Below, piece by piece: positions 35,273 to 44,940 of a stretch of 64,000 bases of DNA. The notes beneath the pieces were generated by a model. It did not search any database. It saw only the letters and a program-made list of their open reading frames with translations, and was not told where the DNA came from. Numbering within the stretch: position 1 is the first letter of the stretch; each line of letters begins with the position of its first letter. Position numbers and translations under genes: made by a program. The DNA is from Planctomycetota bacterium (GTDB lineage: Bacteria > Planctomycetota > Planctomycetia > Pirellulales > Lacipirellulaceae): positions 1 to 64,000 of the forward strand of contig JAKOXH010000034.1 of assembly GCA_029781135.1 (NCBI GenBank). Direction: 5' to 3'.

Positions 35273-36577
35273 TCAGCGATTCATTCGACGTCGTAAGTAG
35301 GCCCCAGCGCGACCGAGTTGAAGCTGCCACGCGCCGAACCACTCCGTAAGCGCGCGATAGAGTGATGCGCCCATCAATGTGCCCAAGGCAATCGAGACGA
35401 GAATGAACACCGTCGACAAGATTCCATCAAAACCGGCAACGCGGTCGCTGAGGATCCGCTTGACGCTCAATAATCCCAGTGCACCGGGAACGAGCAGCCA
35501 AAAGCTGGGCAGAAACGTCACCATCGCGGGTGGCCCATTGAAGCGAAGTTGGATCAAATAGCCAAGTGGCGTGGCCACGAGCATCCCGAAGAACCCACCA
35601 ATTTCAGTGCCAAAAACATGGGCCGCCCAGCCTTGCACGGCAAACGTGAGTAGCAGAACCAACAGTAACCAGGGCAGGGAATTTCGCGGCGCGGAAAAAT
35701 GCAGGCACACTCCAAATGCGAATACCACGACACCCAACCAGGGCATCCAGGTCGTCCAAATCGTGGCCGTCGTTTCCACATCCACATTCGCCAGATACTC
35801 CGGGCGATAGCCTACCAAGATCGTACCAGCGACAAGCCCAAATGCCAGCAGCACGAGTTGAACAGCGCCCGTGATGAGACGGCTGGAGCCGCTCACCATG
35901 TCGCCATACGCCAATTCAACCATGCCCAGTGTGAGCATAGCGCCGGGCAAAAACGTCACGAGCGGAGGAACAAGGGTCTGCAGCGGATCGAGCGGGATGC
36001 CATGCTTTACGGCCAGCAAAACAAGTGAGGCCACCAGTGCCGCCGCGACGACCGGCAACGGCACCGCGAGTAGCGGCCGCCCGCGATTGAAGGCTTTCAA
36101 AATGCCCACCAAGAGCCCGAGCAGTGCCGCCGCAACGAGGTTCAGCGGCGTTGACATCAGCACCAGGGCAAGGCCCAGCGACAGAATCGCATGGCCCAAA
36201 AGCGTGGCGACCATTCCAAACCGCGGGCTCATCCGCAGGATTCCGTTCAGGCGCGTTAGGCCATCCGCCGGTTCCACTTCACCTCGCTGTACGGCATCGC
36301 CTAGTTTGTAGACGTCGGCGACTTGGTCCAGCCGCAATGACTGCAAGGGCGCCTCCGCTATTGTGATGCGTTCCTCATTCCCATCGTGCAGGCTGATGAA
36401 GATCGCCGTCGGGAAGGCAACGACGCGCGACTGGCGCATGCCATAGGCCGACGCAGTGCGGCGCAAAACCAACTCGACTTTGGCGGTCTGTTCGCCGCAA
36501 GCGAGATACGCCTGCCCAAGTCGAAACAAGAACTCGAGGAGCGCGTCCAAATCACGAGCTGGCAATTCCGCTTTCAT
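35273..36577 (-). CDS. Threonine/serine exporter-like protein (ThrE family, fused halves)
   Basis: About 434 residues. The N-terminal 120 residues are the soluble DUF1212 domain (FRLGQAYLACGEQTAKVELV, then YGMRQSRVVAFPTAIFISL). About 10 membrane segments follow, covering both the DUF1212 and the ThrE_2 halves found as separate genes in other bacteria. Likely an amino-acid exporter of the inner membrane. It is 51 bases downstream of AbgT copy 2 on the same strand. Substrate not proven. Confidence 0.85.
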   Translation of the reverse strand: MKAELPARDLDALLEFLFRLGQAYLACGEQTAKVELVLRRTASAYGMRQSRVVAFPTAIFISLHDGNEERITIAEAPLQSLRLDQVADVYKLGDAVQRGEVEPADGLTRLNGILRMSPRFGMVATLLGHAILSLGLALVLMSTPLNLVAAALLGLLVGILKAFNRGRPLLAVPLPVVAAALVASLVLLAVKHGIPLDPLQTLVPPLVTFLPGAMLTLGMVELAYGDMVSGSSRLITGAVQLVLLAFGLVAGTILVGYRPEYLANVDVETTATIWTTWMPWLGVVVFAFGVCLHFSAPRNSLPWLLLVLLLTFAVQGWAAHVFGTEIGGFFGMLVATPLGYLIQLRFNGPPAMVTFLPSFWLLVPGALGLLSVKRILSDRVAGFDGILSTVFILVSIALGTLMGASLYRALTEWFGAWQLQLGRAGAYLRRRMNR

Positions 36578-36628
36578 GACATCTCTTCCAAGTCCTCGCC
36601 GCCGGCATTAGGCCCGCTGAGGGGCGTA

Positions 36629-38167
36629 TCACCGCGGCCCGAAGGGGATCTCAAGCAGATACCAACCGAAAAATAAGATCGACCAAGCCACAAACGTTGC
36701 GACCGCATAAGGCAGCATCATCGCCACTACCGTTCCTACACCGGCATCCTTTTGCCAGCGTTGGGCGAAACCAACCACCAGCGCGAAGTGCGGCAAGAGC
36801 GGGTTAATCACGTTGGGTGGGGAATCGCTCACCCGGTAAGCCGCCAAAACGACATCGGGCGAGGTTCCCAATTTCAAGAACAGCGGCACAAACACCGGTG
36901 CAAGAATGGCCCATTTGGGCAAGATATTGGGAACGGGGATACTCATCAGGAATCCGATCAAGAGAAACGCGCACAGTAAAGTCACACTGCTTAGATGCGC
37001 GTCCTTCAGCAAATCGGCGAGCTTTACCGCCAATACGGTTCCCAAGTTACTGTAATTGAAATAAGCCACGAACTGGCTAATTACGAAGAACAATAGCAAG
37101 AGCGGGCCCAAATCGGCGAGGGTCTTCGAAATGGCGTCGATCGCCTGGGAAGTGCTGGTGATCGTTCTTGCCCCGACGCCATAAGCCAATCCCGTCAGCA
37201 AGAAGGCCAACATGATCAGAAAGACCAGACTATCCATGAAAGGCGAGCGGCCAATGATCGCTCCCGATTCGGGGTTTCGCAGCGGCGCGCTTGCCGGCAG
37301 CGTCAGGTAGCAAATCGCGGCGGCAAAGGCGACCATAGTGATCAGTGCGTAGATGAGCCCGCGAGATTCTTCGTTGGACAAGCCTTCGCTATTGCTGGGC
37401 GGTGCGTCGCCCTCGTACTCGCCGAGTCGGGGTTCGACGATCCAGTTCGAGACGGCAGTGCAGACGATAATCAATACGACACTGGACGCAATGTTGAAGT
37501 ACAAGTTCGCGGTAATGTCGATTGATTTTCCTGGGGCCACCAGATGAATGGCATCGTTGGTCATCTCCGCCAGAATGCCGTCGATCGGTTTCACCAGAAC
37601 ATTCGCGCCGAACGCCGCGGCAACTCCGGAAAAAGCCGCGGCCAGTCCGGCCAACGGATTTCTCCCCAAGCTGTGGAAGGCCGCCGCACCCAGCGGGATC
37701 AGGACCAGGTAACCGGCGTCCGAGGCGATGCTCGACAGGACCCCCAGCGTAATCACGATTGCGGTAATCGTGCTCGGCGGTGCGACCATCACGATTTTGC
37801 GAATGATCGCTTGAATCAAACCGGCACGCTCGGCGAGGCCGATCCCGATCATCGCTACGAGGATAATGCCAACCGGACCGAAATTGATGAAGTTCGGCAC
37901 GACCGAAGTAAAGATGAAGCGGATTCCGTCGGCCGCGAGCAAACTCTTCACGGCCGTGGTCGTGGCTTCGGGCTGGTGTGTTTCCGCATTGATCACCTGA
38001 TAGGTGACGGTTGTGCCCAACCACTGGAAAAGCTGCGAGATTGCCGCCACCAAGACGATCAGTGATGCAAACAGCACGGCTGGATGCGGCACTCGATTTC
38101 CGGCCCGCTCCACGAAATCCAACAGTCGCTGCAGAAATGTCTGGGGCGGTTCACTCGACTGACGCAT
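36629..38167 (-). CDS. AbgT-family transporter, copy 2
   Basis: About 512 residues. The signature FVERAGNRVPHPAVLFASLI is present, with MTNDAIHLVAPGKSIDI, EPRLGEYEG, FNYSNLGTVLAV and YRVSDSPPNVINPL. It is homologous along its length to the copy at 28665. Starts at 38185 and 38245 are possible, but AGGA upstream fits ATG 38167. Unlike copy 1, it is not next to a peptidase; a ThrE-type exporter follows it. That makes an export role (as reported for sulfonamide-exporting AbgT members) more plausible here, by inference. Confidence 0.9.
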   Translation of the reverse strand: MRQSSEPPQTFLQRLLDFVERAGNRVPHPAVLFASLIVLVAAISQLFQWLGTTVTYQVINAETHQPEATTTAVKSLLAADGIRFIFTSVVPNFINFGPVGIILVAMIGIGLAERAGLIQAIIRKIVMVAPPSTITAIVITLGVLSSIASDAGYLVLIPLGAAAFHSLGRNPLAGLAAAFSGVAAAFGANVLVKPIDGILAEMTNDAIHLVAPGKSIDITANLYFNIASSVVLIIVCTAVSNWIVEPRLGEYEGDAPPSNSEGLSNEESRGLIYALITMVAFAAAICYLTLPASAPLRNPESGAIIGRSPFMDSLVFLIMLAFLLTGLAYGVGARTITSTSQAIDAISKTLADLGPLLLLFFVISQFVAYFNYSNLGTVLAVKLADLLKDAHLSSVTLLCAFLLIGFLMSIPVPNILPKWAILAPVFVPLFLKLGTSPDVVLAAYRVSDSPPNVINPLLPHFALVVGFAQRWQKDAGVGTVVAMMLPYAVATFVAWSILFFGWYLLEIPFGPR

Positions 38168-38446
38168 CGGGACAGATCCTATCATGGGACCGCGGGACCG
38201 TGGCAAACAAAGAGGGTTGAGCCATCGGTAACAGTAATGTAACACATCGCGCCGGCAGTGGCTCTCCCGACGCCAATAATAAGTGTGCTAATTTCCAATT
38301 CGAGATAACATCTTCCAAGGAATCTCCGTCAGTTGGTCCCCAGTTGAAATTCGCGGCCGGCTTGATTCTAATCAAATGATGCGAAAACACACCGGCCATG
38401 TTTTCGCCGGCGGTTCCCTTTCCAACCGAGCAGGCGGGAGATGTTG

Positions 38447-39361
38447 ATGTTTGGGGCTCACAAAGTATTGATTTGCGTGTGTGCCACGGTAACAAGCTTA
38501 GCCGCGGACGCTGTGGTGTATTCCCAACCAGCAGCAGCCGCTCGGAACGATGCCGACGCCGTGCGCGCCGCCTCGAAGGACTTCCAGAGGGCCGCTCGTC
38601 GCGGGGACGGCAACGCCTTACAGAAAATGTGGACGCCAGATGGCGAATACGTCGATCCGAATGGTCGCGTGGTGAAAGCCAGTGAGTTAATCAGTCGGCT
38701 GGCAACCGCGCCCCATGTTGACTCGGATCCAATTGCGGAATCGGCCTTGGAAACCAAGGTGCGATTCGTGACGCCCGACGTGGCGATCGAAAGCGGCAAA
38801 CTGGATTGTCTGAACGCCCGCGACGGCGGATTGCTGGATCGGCGCTTCGCCGCACTGTGGGTTAAGCGTGACGGAAAATGGCTAATCGACAGCCTTTACG
38901 ATTCCTTTGCCGACGAGCCGCCGTTCAACCAGCACCTGAAGCCACTCGAATTTCTGCTGGGGGAGTGGGTGGGCGCGAGCACCGATGCGGCGATCTTGGT
39001 GTCGTCGCGTTGGAGCGGCGACGGTAACTTCATCCTGCGAGAATTCGCCTTTGTGCGCGACGGAGGCGAAACGGTCCTCGGCACGCAGCGCATTGGATGG
39101 GATCCGGTCGGCGGCCGAATTAAATCATGGACTTTCGATTCTCAAGGTGGAACCGGCGAAGAAATCTGGCGACGCGACGGCCAGCGCTGGCTTGTGGATA
39201 CCATCGATGTATCGCCCGATGGCAAGCAGGGGAAGACATCGTCCGTTTATTTGCCCGGGGGCGATCAAAGCTACACCTGGGAAGTTGCGGGCGCCGAAGT
39301 CGCCGGCATCAAATTGAAACCGCTGCGTGTAGAATTTCACCGCGCGGCCGGCAATAGATGA
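38447..39361 (+). CDS. Secreted SgcJ/EcaC-like (SnoaL/DUF4440-type) protein
   Basis: About 304 residues. A signal peptide (HKVLICVCATVTSLAADA) is followed by an NTF2/SnoaL-like domain from about residue 35 (ASKDFQRAARRGDGNALQKM, WTPDGEYVDPNG). A beta-rich C-terminal domain (LEFLLGEWVG, GWDPVGGRIKSWTFDSQGG) completes a two-domain layout common in planctomycetes. GGGAG at 38436-38440 is 6 bases before the ATG at 38447, so I prefer it over the ATG at 38441. The stop overlaps the next start (ATGA). Function unknown. Confidence 0.8.
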   Translation: MFGAHKVLICVCATVTSLAADAVVYSQPAAAARNDADAVRAASKDFQRAARRGDGNALQKMWTPDGEYVDPNGRVVKASELISRLATAPHVDSDPIAESALETKVRFVTPDVAIESGKLDCLNARDGGLLDRRFAALWVKRDGKWLIDSLYDSFADEPPFNQHLKPLEFLLGEWVGASTDAAILVSSRWSGDGNFILREFAFVRDGGETVLGTQRIGWDPVGGRIKSWTFDSQGGTGEEIWRRDGQRWLVDTIDVSPDGKQGKTSSVYLPGGDQSYTWEVAGAEVAGIKLKPLRVEFHRAAGNR

Positions 39362-40158
39362 ATAAGTTGAATTGGCCAATTATGGCCTTAGCGATAATCG
39401 CGTGGCAACTGCGGTTGGGAGATAATGTGATGCGTTGTCGATTCACGGGTATATTGACTATTGTCGCCACGCTTCTCACGTGGGGGTATCAAGGTCCGCC
39501 AGCTCGAGGTCAAGATGGAAAGACCAGTGGCCGGACGGTAGCCGAGACAAGTTCGCAAGATACGGCCCGCCGGCAAATCCTGGAGAGCGACCGTTGGCAC
39601 CGCGCCGAGCGACAGCTCAACGAATGGCTGTCGGTGCAAAAGCTTTATACGCCAGAGGAAGTCACCGGCATGCGGGCAGACCTCGCGGCCCGAGTTGCGA
39701 AGATGTCGCCGCAGGAATTGGAGCACTTTCTCCACGATCTGGAAGAAAGACTGGCCGTCTTGGCAAGCCCCGAGGCAGAAGATGCCCGGCTGTGGCTGGG
39801 GCAATTCCTAGCAGTGGCCAGAAATCCCGAACAACAACTGGGGATCAGTCGGCCTGATATCCTCAATATGTCGGCGAGCCAGGTTCGCCAGAAACTGCAG
39901 CAGCTGCAACAAGTGAGGGATTCGCGGCTGCAGGCACAAGCAGCTTTCGATCGTACTCGCGAATTCCAAGGGCAAGCAGCGCGCGACGCGCAAGCAGCCA
40001 GACAGACGGCGCCGGTGGCCAATCGTTCCAACTGGCCGGCAAATACACCGCGGCCACGCAATCAAAACACACAGCGCCGCGATCCACTGCCGCCGCCGTT
40101 TCGTCCGCCCGTGTATACCGTCAGTCCGTGGGGCACGCCGATCATTTGGCATCCGTAA
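39358..40158 (+). CDS. Secreted hypothetical protein with coiled coil
   Basis: About 266 residues. An N-terminal hydrophobic segment near residues 25-45 (FTGILTIVATLLTWGY) marks export, so an ATG at 39430 may be the true start. A Gln/Arg/Ala-rich helical part (SASQVRQKLQQLQQVRDSRL) suggests a coiled coil, and the last 50 residues are Pro/Arg/Asn-rich, ending in VSPWGTPIIWHP. The ATG at 39358 overlaps the previous stop. The family is not recognised. Confidence 0.65.
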   Translation: MNKLNWPIMALAIIAWQLRLGDNVMRCRFTGILTIVATLLTWGYQGPPARGQDGKTSGRTVAETSSQDTARRQILESDRWHRAERQLNEWLSVQKLYTPEEVTGMRADLAARVAKMSPQELEHFLHDLEERLAVLASPEAEDARLWLGQFLAVARNPEQQLGISRPDILNMSASQVRQKLQQLQQVRDSRLQAQAAFDRTREFQGQAARDAQAARQTAPVANRSNWPANTPRPRNQNTQRRDPLPPPFRPPVYTVSPWGTPIIWHP

Positions 40159-40299
40159 GGCCGCCGATAGCAGCACTGGCTTCTGCCTAGGTTTCACGAC
40201 CCGACGCATCCGCACGCTTCGGAAATTTCCGCTGGCGTTAGGAAAGAGCCATGCGACTCGGGGAGCGACGAACCATGGCCAACTCCGGCGATCGAAGCT

Positions 40300-43200
40300 T
40301 CATTCGATTCTCGCCGGAGGCGCATTCAAATCGACTCGATAGAGGATCGTATATAACGCAGGCATCACGAGCAGGGTGAGCACGCAGGCGAAGGAAAGCC
40401 CGAACATGATGCACACTGCCATCGTGCCGAAGAACGGATCTTTCAAGAGCGGGATCGAACCCAGCACCGTTGTCAAGGCAACCATTAGTACGGGGCGGAC
40501 TTTGCTCACACAACCATTCAGAATGGCTTCTCGCGGCGCCTTGCCGGCTTCGATCTCGGTATGAATTTTACTCAGTACCACGATCGAGTTCTTGATCTGT
40601 TCGCCCCCTAAACTGAGAACGCCCAAAAGGGCCATGAAGCCAAAGGGCTGCCCCGTGAGCAGGAGCCCGCCCGTAACTCCGATAATCGCCAGTGGCACGA
40701 TCAGCCACACGAGTACCGTCGTGCGGATCGAGTTGAATAGCGCTACACATATCAGCACCATGATCGCCAGCGCGAACGGTAGCGGTTGGGCAAGTGCGGC
40801 GCGGGCTCTGCGGGAGTCTTCGAACTCACCGCCCCACTGTAAGGAATAGCCTGGCGGCAGTTGAATCTGCTCGATCGATGCGCGGACCCGATTGAAAAGT
40901 TGGCTAGGCAGGCCGGAGCGTGGGTCCGCATGCACCGTAAGCGTGGGAAAACGATCGCGGCGCATGACGATCGGATCTTCCCAGGCGACTTCGGTGCCTG
41001 AGGTTACCTGCGTCAACGGAATCATGCGTCCGGCCACGGGACTCCAAATCTGCAGGCTATTGATTGCCCGCACGTCGTCGCGCTCATTGAGGGGCGGGCG
41101 AGCGACGATCGGAAGAAGGCGCGTTTCTTGCGGATAGACGCCCGATCCGGCCGTTCCGGGCTCTCGATAGAAGCCAACGACGCGACCTTCAAAACTCGTG
41201 GCAAGCGCCTCGGCCACCTCCACGCGCGTGATGCCGTTACGGCGCGCCTGCAATTCGAGTAAATCGGGCCGTATTACCTTCTCGCGCTCGCGCCAATCGT
41301 TGCGGACGCAAACGGCCCGACCATCGTCTTCAATGATCTTCTGTGCCTGGGCGCCGAGTTGCCGCAGAACAGCCGGGTCGGGACCTTGAAAGCGCGCTTG
41401 GATCCGACCGCCTTGTCCGGGACCCAGCAGGAATTTTTTGGCGACGGCATTGGCGTTCGGATACATTTCATCAAGGTGTTGCTGCACATCGGCGAGCAAG
41501 CCATCGATTTTACTTGAATCATCAACATCGATGAGGAATTGAACGAAAGCCCGGTTTTCCTTTTCCGGCGAGTAGACCAGCAAGAAACGGAGCCCACCGC
41601 CGCCGACGAACGAGGTGACGTGGGTAACGCCAGCTTGCTTGCGGATGTACTCTTCCACAGATTGGGCGAATGCTTCGGACTCGCGAATGTGTGTGCCGGC
41701 CGGCAGGAACACGTCCACCATGAACTGGGGACGGGTAGCCGGTGGAAAGAAGCTCTGATCGATTTTTGTGAAGCCATACAACGATAACGCAAAGAGCACG
41801 AGCGAGAGGGCAATCACAAGCCAGCGATAGGTCAGAGCGAGCTCAACCAGCCGGCGAAACTTGCGAAAGAAGAAGCTGCCGTAGGGATCGGCCGCGGAGG
41901 AGGGGCCGCCCGCAGCAAGCGGCTTGAACATCAAATAACTGAGCAGCGGCGTAATTGTGATCGACGACACCCAACTCAGGCTCAGCGATATGAAAATGAC
42001 CCAGAAGAGCGAGTTGCAGTACTCGCCCGTTCGATCCTCCGAAAGACCGATGGCGGCAAAGGCGATAATGCCGATGGCCGTGGCACCAAACAGAGGCCAC
42101 TGATTTTGGGCCACGACCTCGCGGACGACAGCCAACTTATCTTTGCCCGATTCAATGCCGACCTTGATGCCTTCGATGATGATGATCGCGTTGTCGGTCA
42201 ACATGCACAACGCGATGATGAGCGCTCCAAGCGAGATGCGCTCCATTAACAAATCGCCCTTCAGGTACATCACGAAGAACGTTGCCATGATCGTCAGGAA
42301 CAGCACGAGGCCGATAATCAGGCCGGTCTTTCGGCCCATGGCGATGAAGAGCACGACAAATACAATCGTCACGGCCTTGCCCAGATTGAACATAAAGTCG
42401 TTGGTTGCAAGGGTGACGGCCTCAGACTGAAAATTGATTTCACCGATCTCGATGCCGATGGGCTGTTGTTCCTTAAGCTCGGCGAATTTGCGACGAATCC
42501 CCTCCCCCATCGTGACGACATTCCCGCCTTGTACGGTGGAGATGCCAATACCAATGGCCGCTTTGCCGTCGTAGCGCAGTAATCTTCGCGGTGGATCCTG
42601 GTCGCCACGTTCGATGGTGGCCACATCGCGGAGGAAGAGCTGTCGCCCCGATTTGTCGGAGCCGATCACCAGCTCGAGCATGTCTTCTGCCGAACGGAAG
42701 CCACCTTGGGGATCAAGCGCGACGTGCTCTTCGCCGATGCGGATTCGACCACCATCGGCCGCCACATTGCGCGCTTGAAGCTTCGCATAGATCTGCTCCT
42801 CGTTGATGCCGAGCTGCGCCAACCGGTGTCGCGAAATCTCTAAAAACACAACTTCCTGCTGCTGGCCGAACAGCTCAACACTCTTCACGTTGGGCACGAG
42901 CAGCAATTCGCGGCGCAGAAACTCGGCGTAGCGGCGCAGCTCCGGCTGTGTGTAGCCTTCGCCGGTGACGGCCAGAAATACGCCATAAACGTCGCCGAAG
43001 TCATCGACGACGATCGACCGGCCGCGCACAGAGGGGGGCAACTGGGATTGCACGTCGCTGATCTTGCGCCGCAATTCGTCCCACACTTGGGGAATTCGTT
43101 CGCGATGGTAGCGATCCTGGATAACGGCGGTGACGGTTGACATGCCGCGCGAACTTTGCGACTCAACTCGCAGGAGCTGCCCGAGCTGCTGGCATGCGCT

Positions 43201-43407
43201 TTCGATCGGATTCGTGACTTCCTTCGCGACGTCTTCAGCGCTTGCGCCGGGATACGGAGTGACGATGAGCGCTTCCTTGATGGTAAACTCGGGGTCTTCC
43301 AGCCGGCCTATGTTGCGGTAGGCCACGATGCCCCCCAAGAGCACCAACAACATCGTCACGTACAGGACGCGGTCGTTGCGAACGGAGAGAACGCCGGGGT
43401 TCATCAC
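40300..43407 (-). CDS. RND efflux permease
   Basis: About 1035 residues, full length for the superfamily. YPGASAEDVAKEVTNPIE is a conserved start block, then come two large periplasmic domains and 12 helices. TM4 has CMLTDNAIIIIEG with a single Asp instead of the Asp-Asp pair of AcrB. GGEQIKNSIVVLSKI carries the TM10 Lys. The start is GTG 43407 or ATG 43404, directly after the adaptor stop, so translation is coupled. No outer-membrane channel gene is adjacent; the one at 49304 could be shared. The substrate cannot be predicted. Confidence 0.9.
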   Translation of the reverse strand: MMNPGVLSVRNDRVLYVTMLLVLLGGIVAYRNIGRLEDPEFTIKEALIVTPYPGASAEDVAKEVTNPIESACQQLGQLLRVESQSSRGMSTVTAVIQDRYHRERIPQVWDELRRKISDVQSQLPPSVRGRSIVVDDFGDVYGVFLAVTGEGYTQPELRRYAEFLRRELLLVPNVKSVELFGQQQEVVFLEISRHRLAQLGINEEQIYAKLQARNVAADGGRIRIGEEHVALDPQGGFRSAEDMLELVIGSDKSGRQLFLRDVATIERGDQDPPRRLLRYDGKAAIGIGISTVQGGNVVTMGEGIRRKFAELKEQQPIGIEIGEINFQSEAVTLATNDFMFNLGKAVTIVFVVLFIAMGRKTGLIIGLVLFLTIMATFFVMYLKGDLLMERISLGALIIALCMLTDNAIIIIEGIKVGIESGKDKLAVVREVVAQNQWPLFGATAIGIIAFAAIGLSEDRTGEYCNSLFWVIFISLSLSWVSSITITPLLSYLMFKPLAAGGPSSAADPYGSFFFRKFRRLVELALTYRWLVIALSLVLFALSLYGFTKIDQSFFPPATRPQFMVDVFLPAGTHIRESEAFAQSVEEYIRKQAGVTHVTSFVGGGGLRFLLVYSPEKENRAFVQFLIDVDDSSKIDGLLADVQQHLDEMYPNANAVAKKFLLGPGQGGRIQARFQGPDPAVLRQLGAQAQKIIEDDGRAVCVRNDWREREKVIRPDLLELQARRNGITRVEVAEALATSFEGRVVGFYREPGTAGSGVYPQETRLLPIVARPPLNERDDVRAINSLQIWSPVAGRMIPLTQVTSGTEVAWEDPIVMRRDRFPTLTVHADPRSGLPSQLFNRVRASIEQIQLPPGYSLQWGGEFEDSRRARAALAQPLPFALAIMVLICVALFNSIRTTVLVWLIVPLAIIGVTGGLLLTGQPFGFMALLGVLSLGGEQIKNSIVVLSKIHTEIEAGKAPREAILNGCVSKVRPVLMVALTTVLGSIPLLKDPFFGTMAVCIMFGLSFACVLTLLVMPALYTILYRVDLNAPPARIE

Positions 43408-44703
43408 TCAACCGCCTCCCAAAGCCTCGCCCAAATCGCGAACCTTCATGCCGTCGCGCAGGAAAGTCACCCCCGCCACGGCGATCCGGTCGCCGGATTG
43501 AAGTCCGGATAAAACTTCGACATTGCCGCCGGAGACGCTGCCAAGCTTGACCGGTCGGCGGGAGGCCACTTGATCGGCACCAATCACCCAAACGACTTGA
43601 TCGCCGCTTTCCTGCTTCAGCACGGCGGAAATCGGCACGACGATATGCTCGTCAAGAATCCTTGCTCGGCGATACGTGACCGTCACCGACGCGGTCATCC
43701 CCGGCAGCGCACGCACGCCTTCGGGCGCCCTCATGGCGACTCGAACCTTGAAGGTTTGCGTGGTGGGATCGGCAACCTGGGAGATCTCGCGCAGTCGAAC
43801 AGGAAACTGTACTCCGGGAGCTCCGCTTAGCTCGCCCACCATTTGCAGAATGTCGGCGGACTGTATGTCGGCGGCCATGACTGCTTCCGGCACATCAACC
43901 ACGATTTCGACTTCCTCCACATCCTGCAACCGCACGATCGGCGCCTTGGCTTGCACGTTTTGGCCTTCTTCGACAAACCGTTGAGCAATGACGCCGGCGT
44001 AGGGAGCACGCAACGTGGTATCTTGCAGCTGTATGTTGGCTTCGACGACGCGGTTTTCAAGTCCGCGGACTTCCGCCTCTCTGGCAGCAATATCTTCCTC
44101 GCGGGCGATCGTCCCTTTCTCCGCCAACTGCATGGTCGACTTTAGGTCTTCGACCGCCACGTGATACGCGGTTTCGATCGCCTCGAAATCGGAACGCGTT
44201 ATGACTCGGCTCTGGACTAGCGGGGTGGTGCGATCCAACTCCGCCCGCGCGTTTGCCAGCCGTGCTTGGGCGGCCCGCACTTGCGATTCGCGCCGCAATC
44301 GTTCTTCCGGTCTTTCGCCCGCTCGGAGCGAAGCCAGACCGGCACGTGACTGCTCGAGTTGGCCCTGCAACGCTTTGAGCCGGGCCTGGAATTCATCCTG
44401 CCGCAACTGGCCAATGACAGCGTCCTTCTCCAACTTCTGTCCTTCCTTCACCGGAAGTTTCACCAGCAAGCCGGGAACCTGAAAGGCCAATTCGACTCGG
44501 CGCGAGGCCTCGATTTTCCCGGGGAAAATCCTTAAGTGGGTGTCATCTCCCGCTTGAACGACCAAAGTCTTAACCGGTCGAACTAAATCGCCTACGGGGG
44601 CAGGCGACGCGGATGAACAACCGCTGCTAAAGACGACCACCGAGGAGAAAAGAAGAAGGGTGACACAAGCAGCCAGGAGGTGATCGTGATTCAATCTACG
44701 CAT
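43408..44703 (-). CDS. RND periplasmic adaptor (membrane fusion protein), lipoprotein
   Basis: About 431 residues. A lipobox-like SSGC ends the signal. The lipoyl halves (RVELAFQVPGLLVKLPVKEG and RAPYAGVIAQRFVEEGQNV) flank a long helical hairpin, followed by beta-barrel and membrane-proximal domains (LQSGDRIAVAGVTFLRDG). It is translated just before the permease with no gap. It links the pump to an outer-membrane channel in the periplasm. Confidence 0.92.
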   Translation of the reverse strand: MRRLNHDHLLAACVTLLLFSSVVVFSSGCSSASPAPVGDLVRPVKTLVVQAGDDTHLRIFPGKIEASRRVELAFQVPGLLVKLPVKEGQKLEKDAVIGQLRQDEFQARLKALQGQLEQSRAGLASLRAGERPEERLRRESQVRAAQARLANARAELDRTTPLVQSRVITRSDFEAIETAYHVAVEDLKSTMQLAEKGTIAREEDIAAREAEVRGLENRVVEANIQLQDTTLRAPYAGVIAQRFVEEGQNVQAKAPIVRLQDVEEVEIVVDVPEAVMAADIQSADILQMVGELSGAPGVQFPVRLREISQVADPTTQTFKVRVAMRAPEGVRALPGMTASVTVTYRRARILDEHIVVPISAVLKQESGDQVVWVIGADQVASRRPVKLGSVSGGNVEVLSGLQSGDRIAVAGVTFLRDGMKVRDLGEALGGG

Positions 44704-44940
44704 GAAAACCTCACCTTAGCGACATGCCCACATGCGAACGCACGCGAATTGTAGCTCGAACGCACGTAGTTGCCAATACATGAGCGGGAACAGGCAGGGC
44801 CGATCAGCTTTTCAATTCGGGTTTTCAATTCGGGCGGCTCGCCGCGCCAGGCACTTACGGCGCCGGCGAACTCAAGGATATAATGCGGTCGAGATTCGTC
44901 CCCGCCAGGCGACGCCAGCCGTTTTTCACGAGGGCCGTTC
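44704..44940. promoter_or_regulatory. Divergent region with a 13-bp tandem repeat
   Basis: Lies between the RND adaptor (minus) and the SHD1 gene (plus). TTTTCAATTCGGG is repeated head to tail at 44809-44821 and 44822-44834. CAGGGCCGATCAGCTTTTCA at 44795-44814 recurs near 19962 with one change. Both promoters should be here. Whether the tandem repeat is an operator is not known. Confidence 0.5.
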
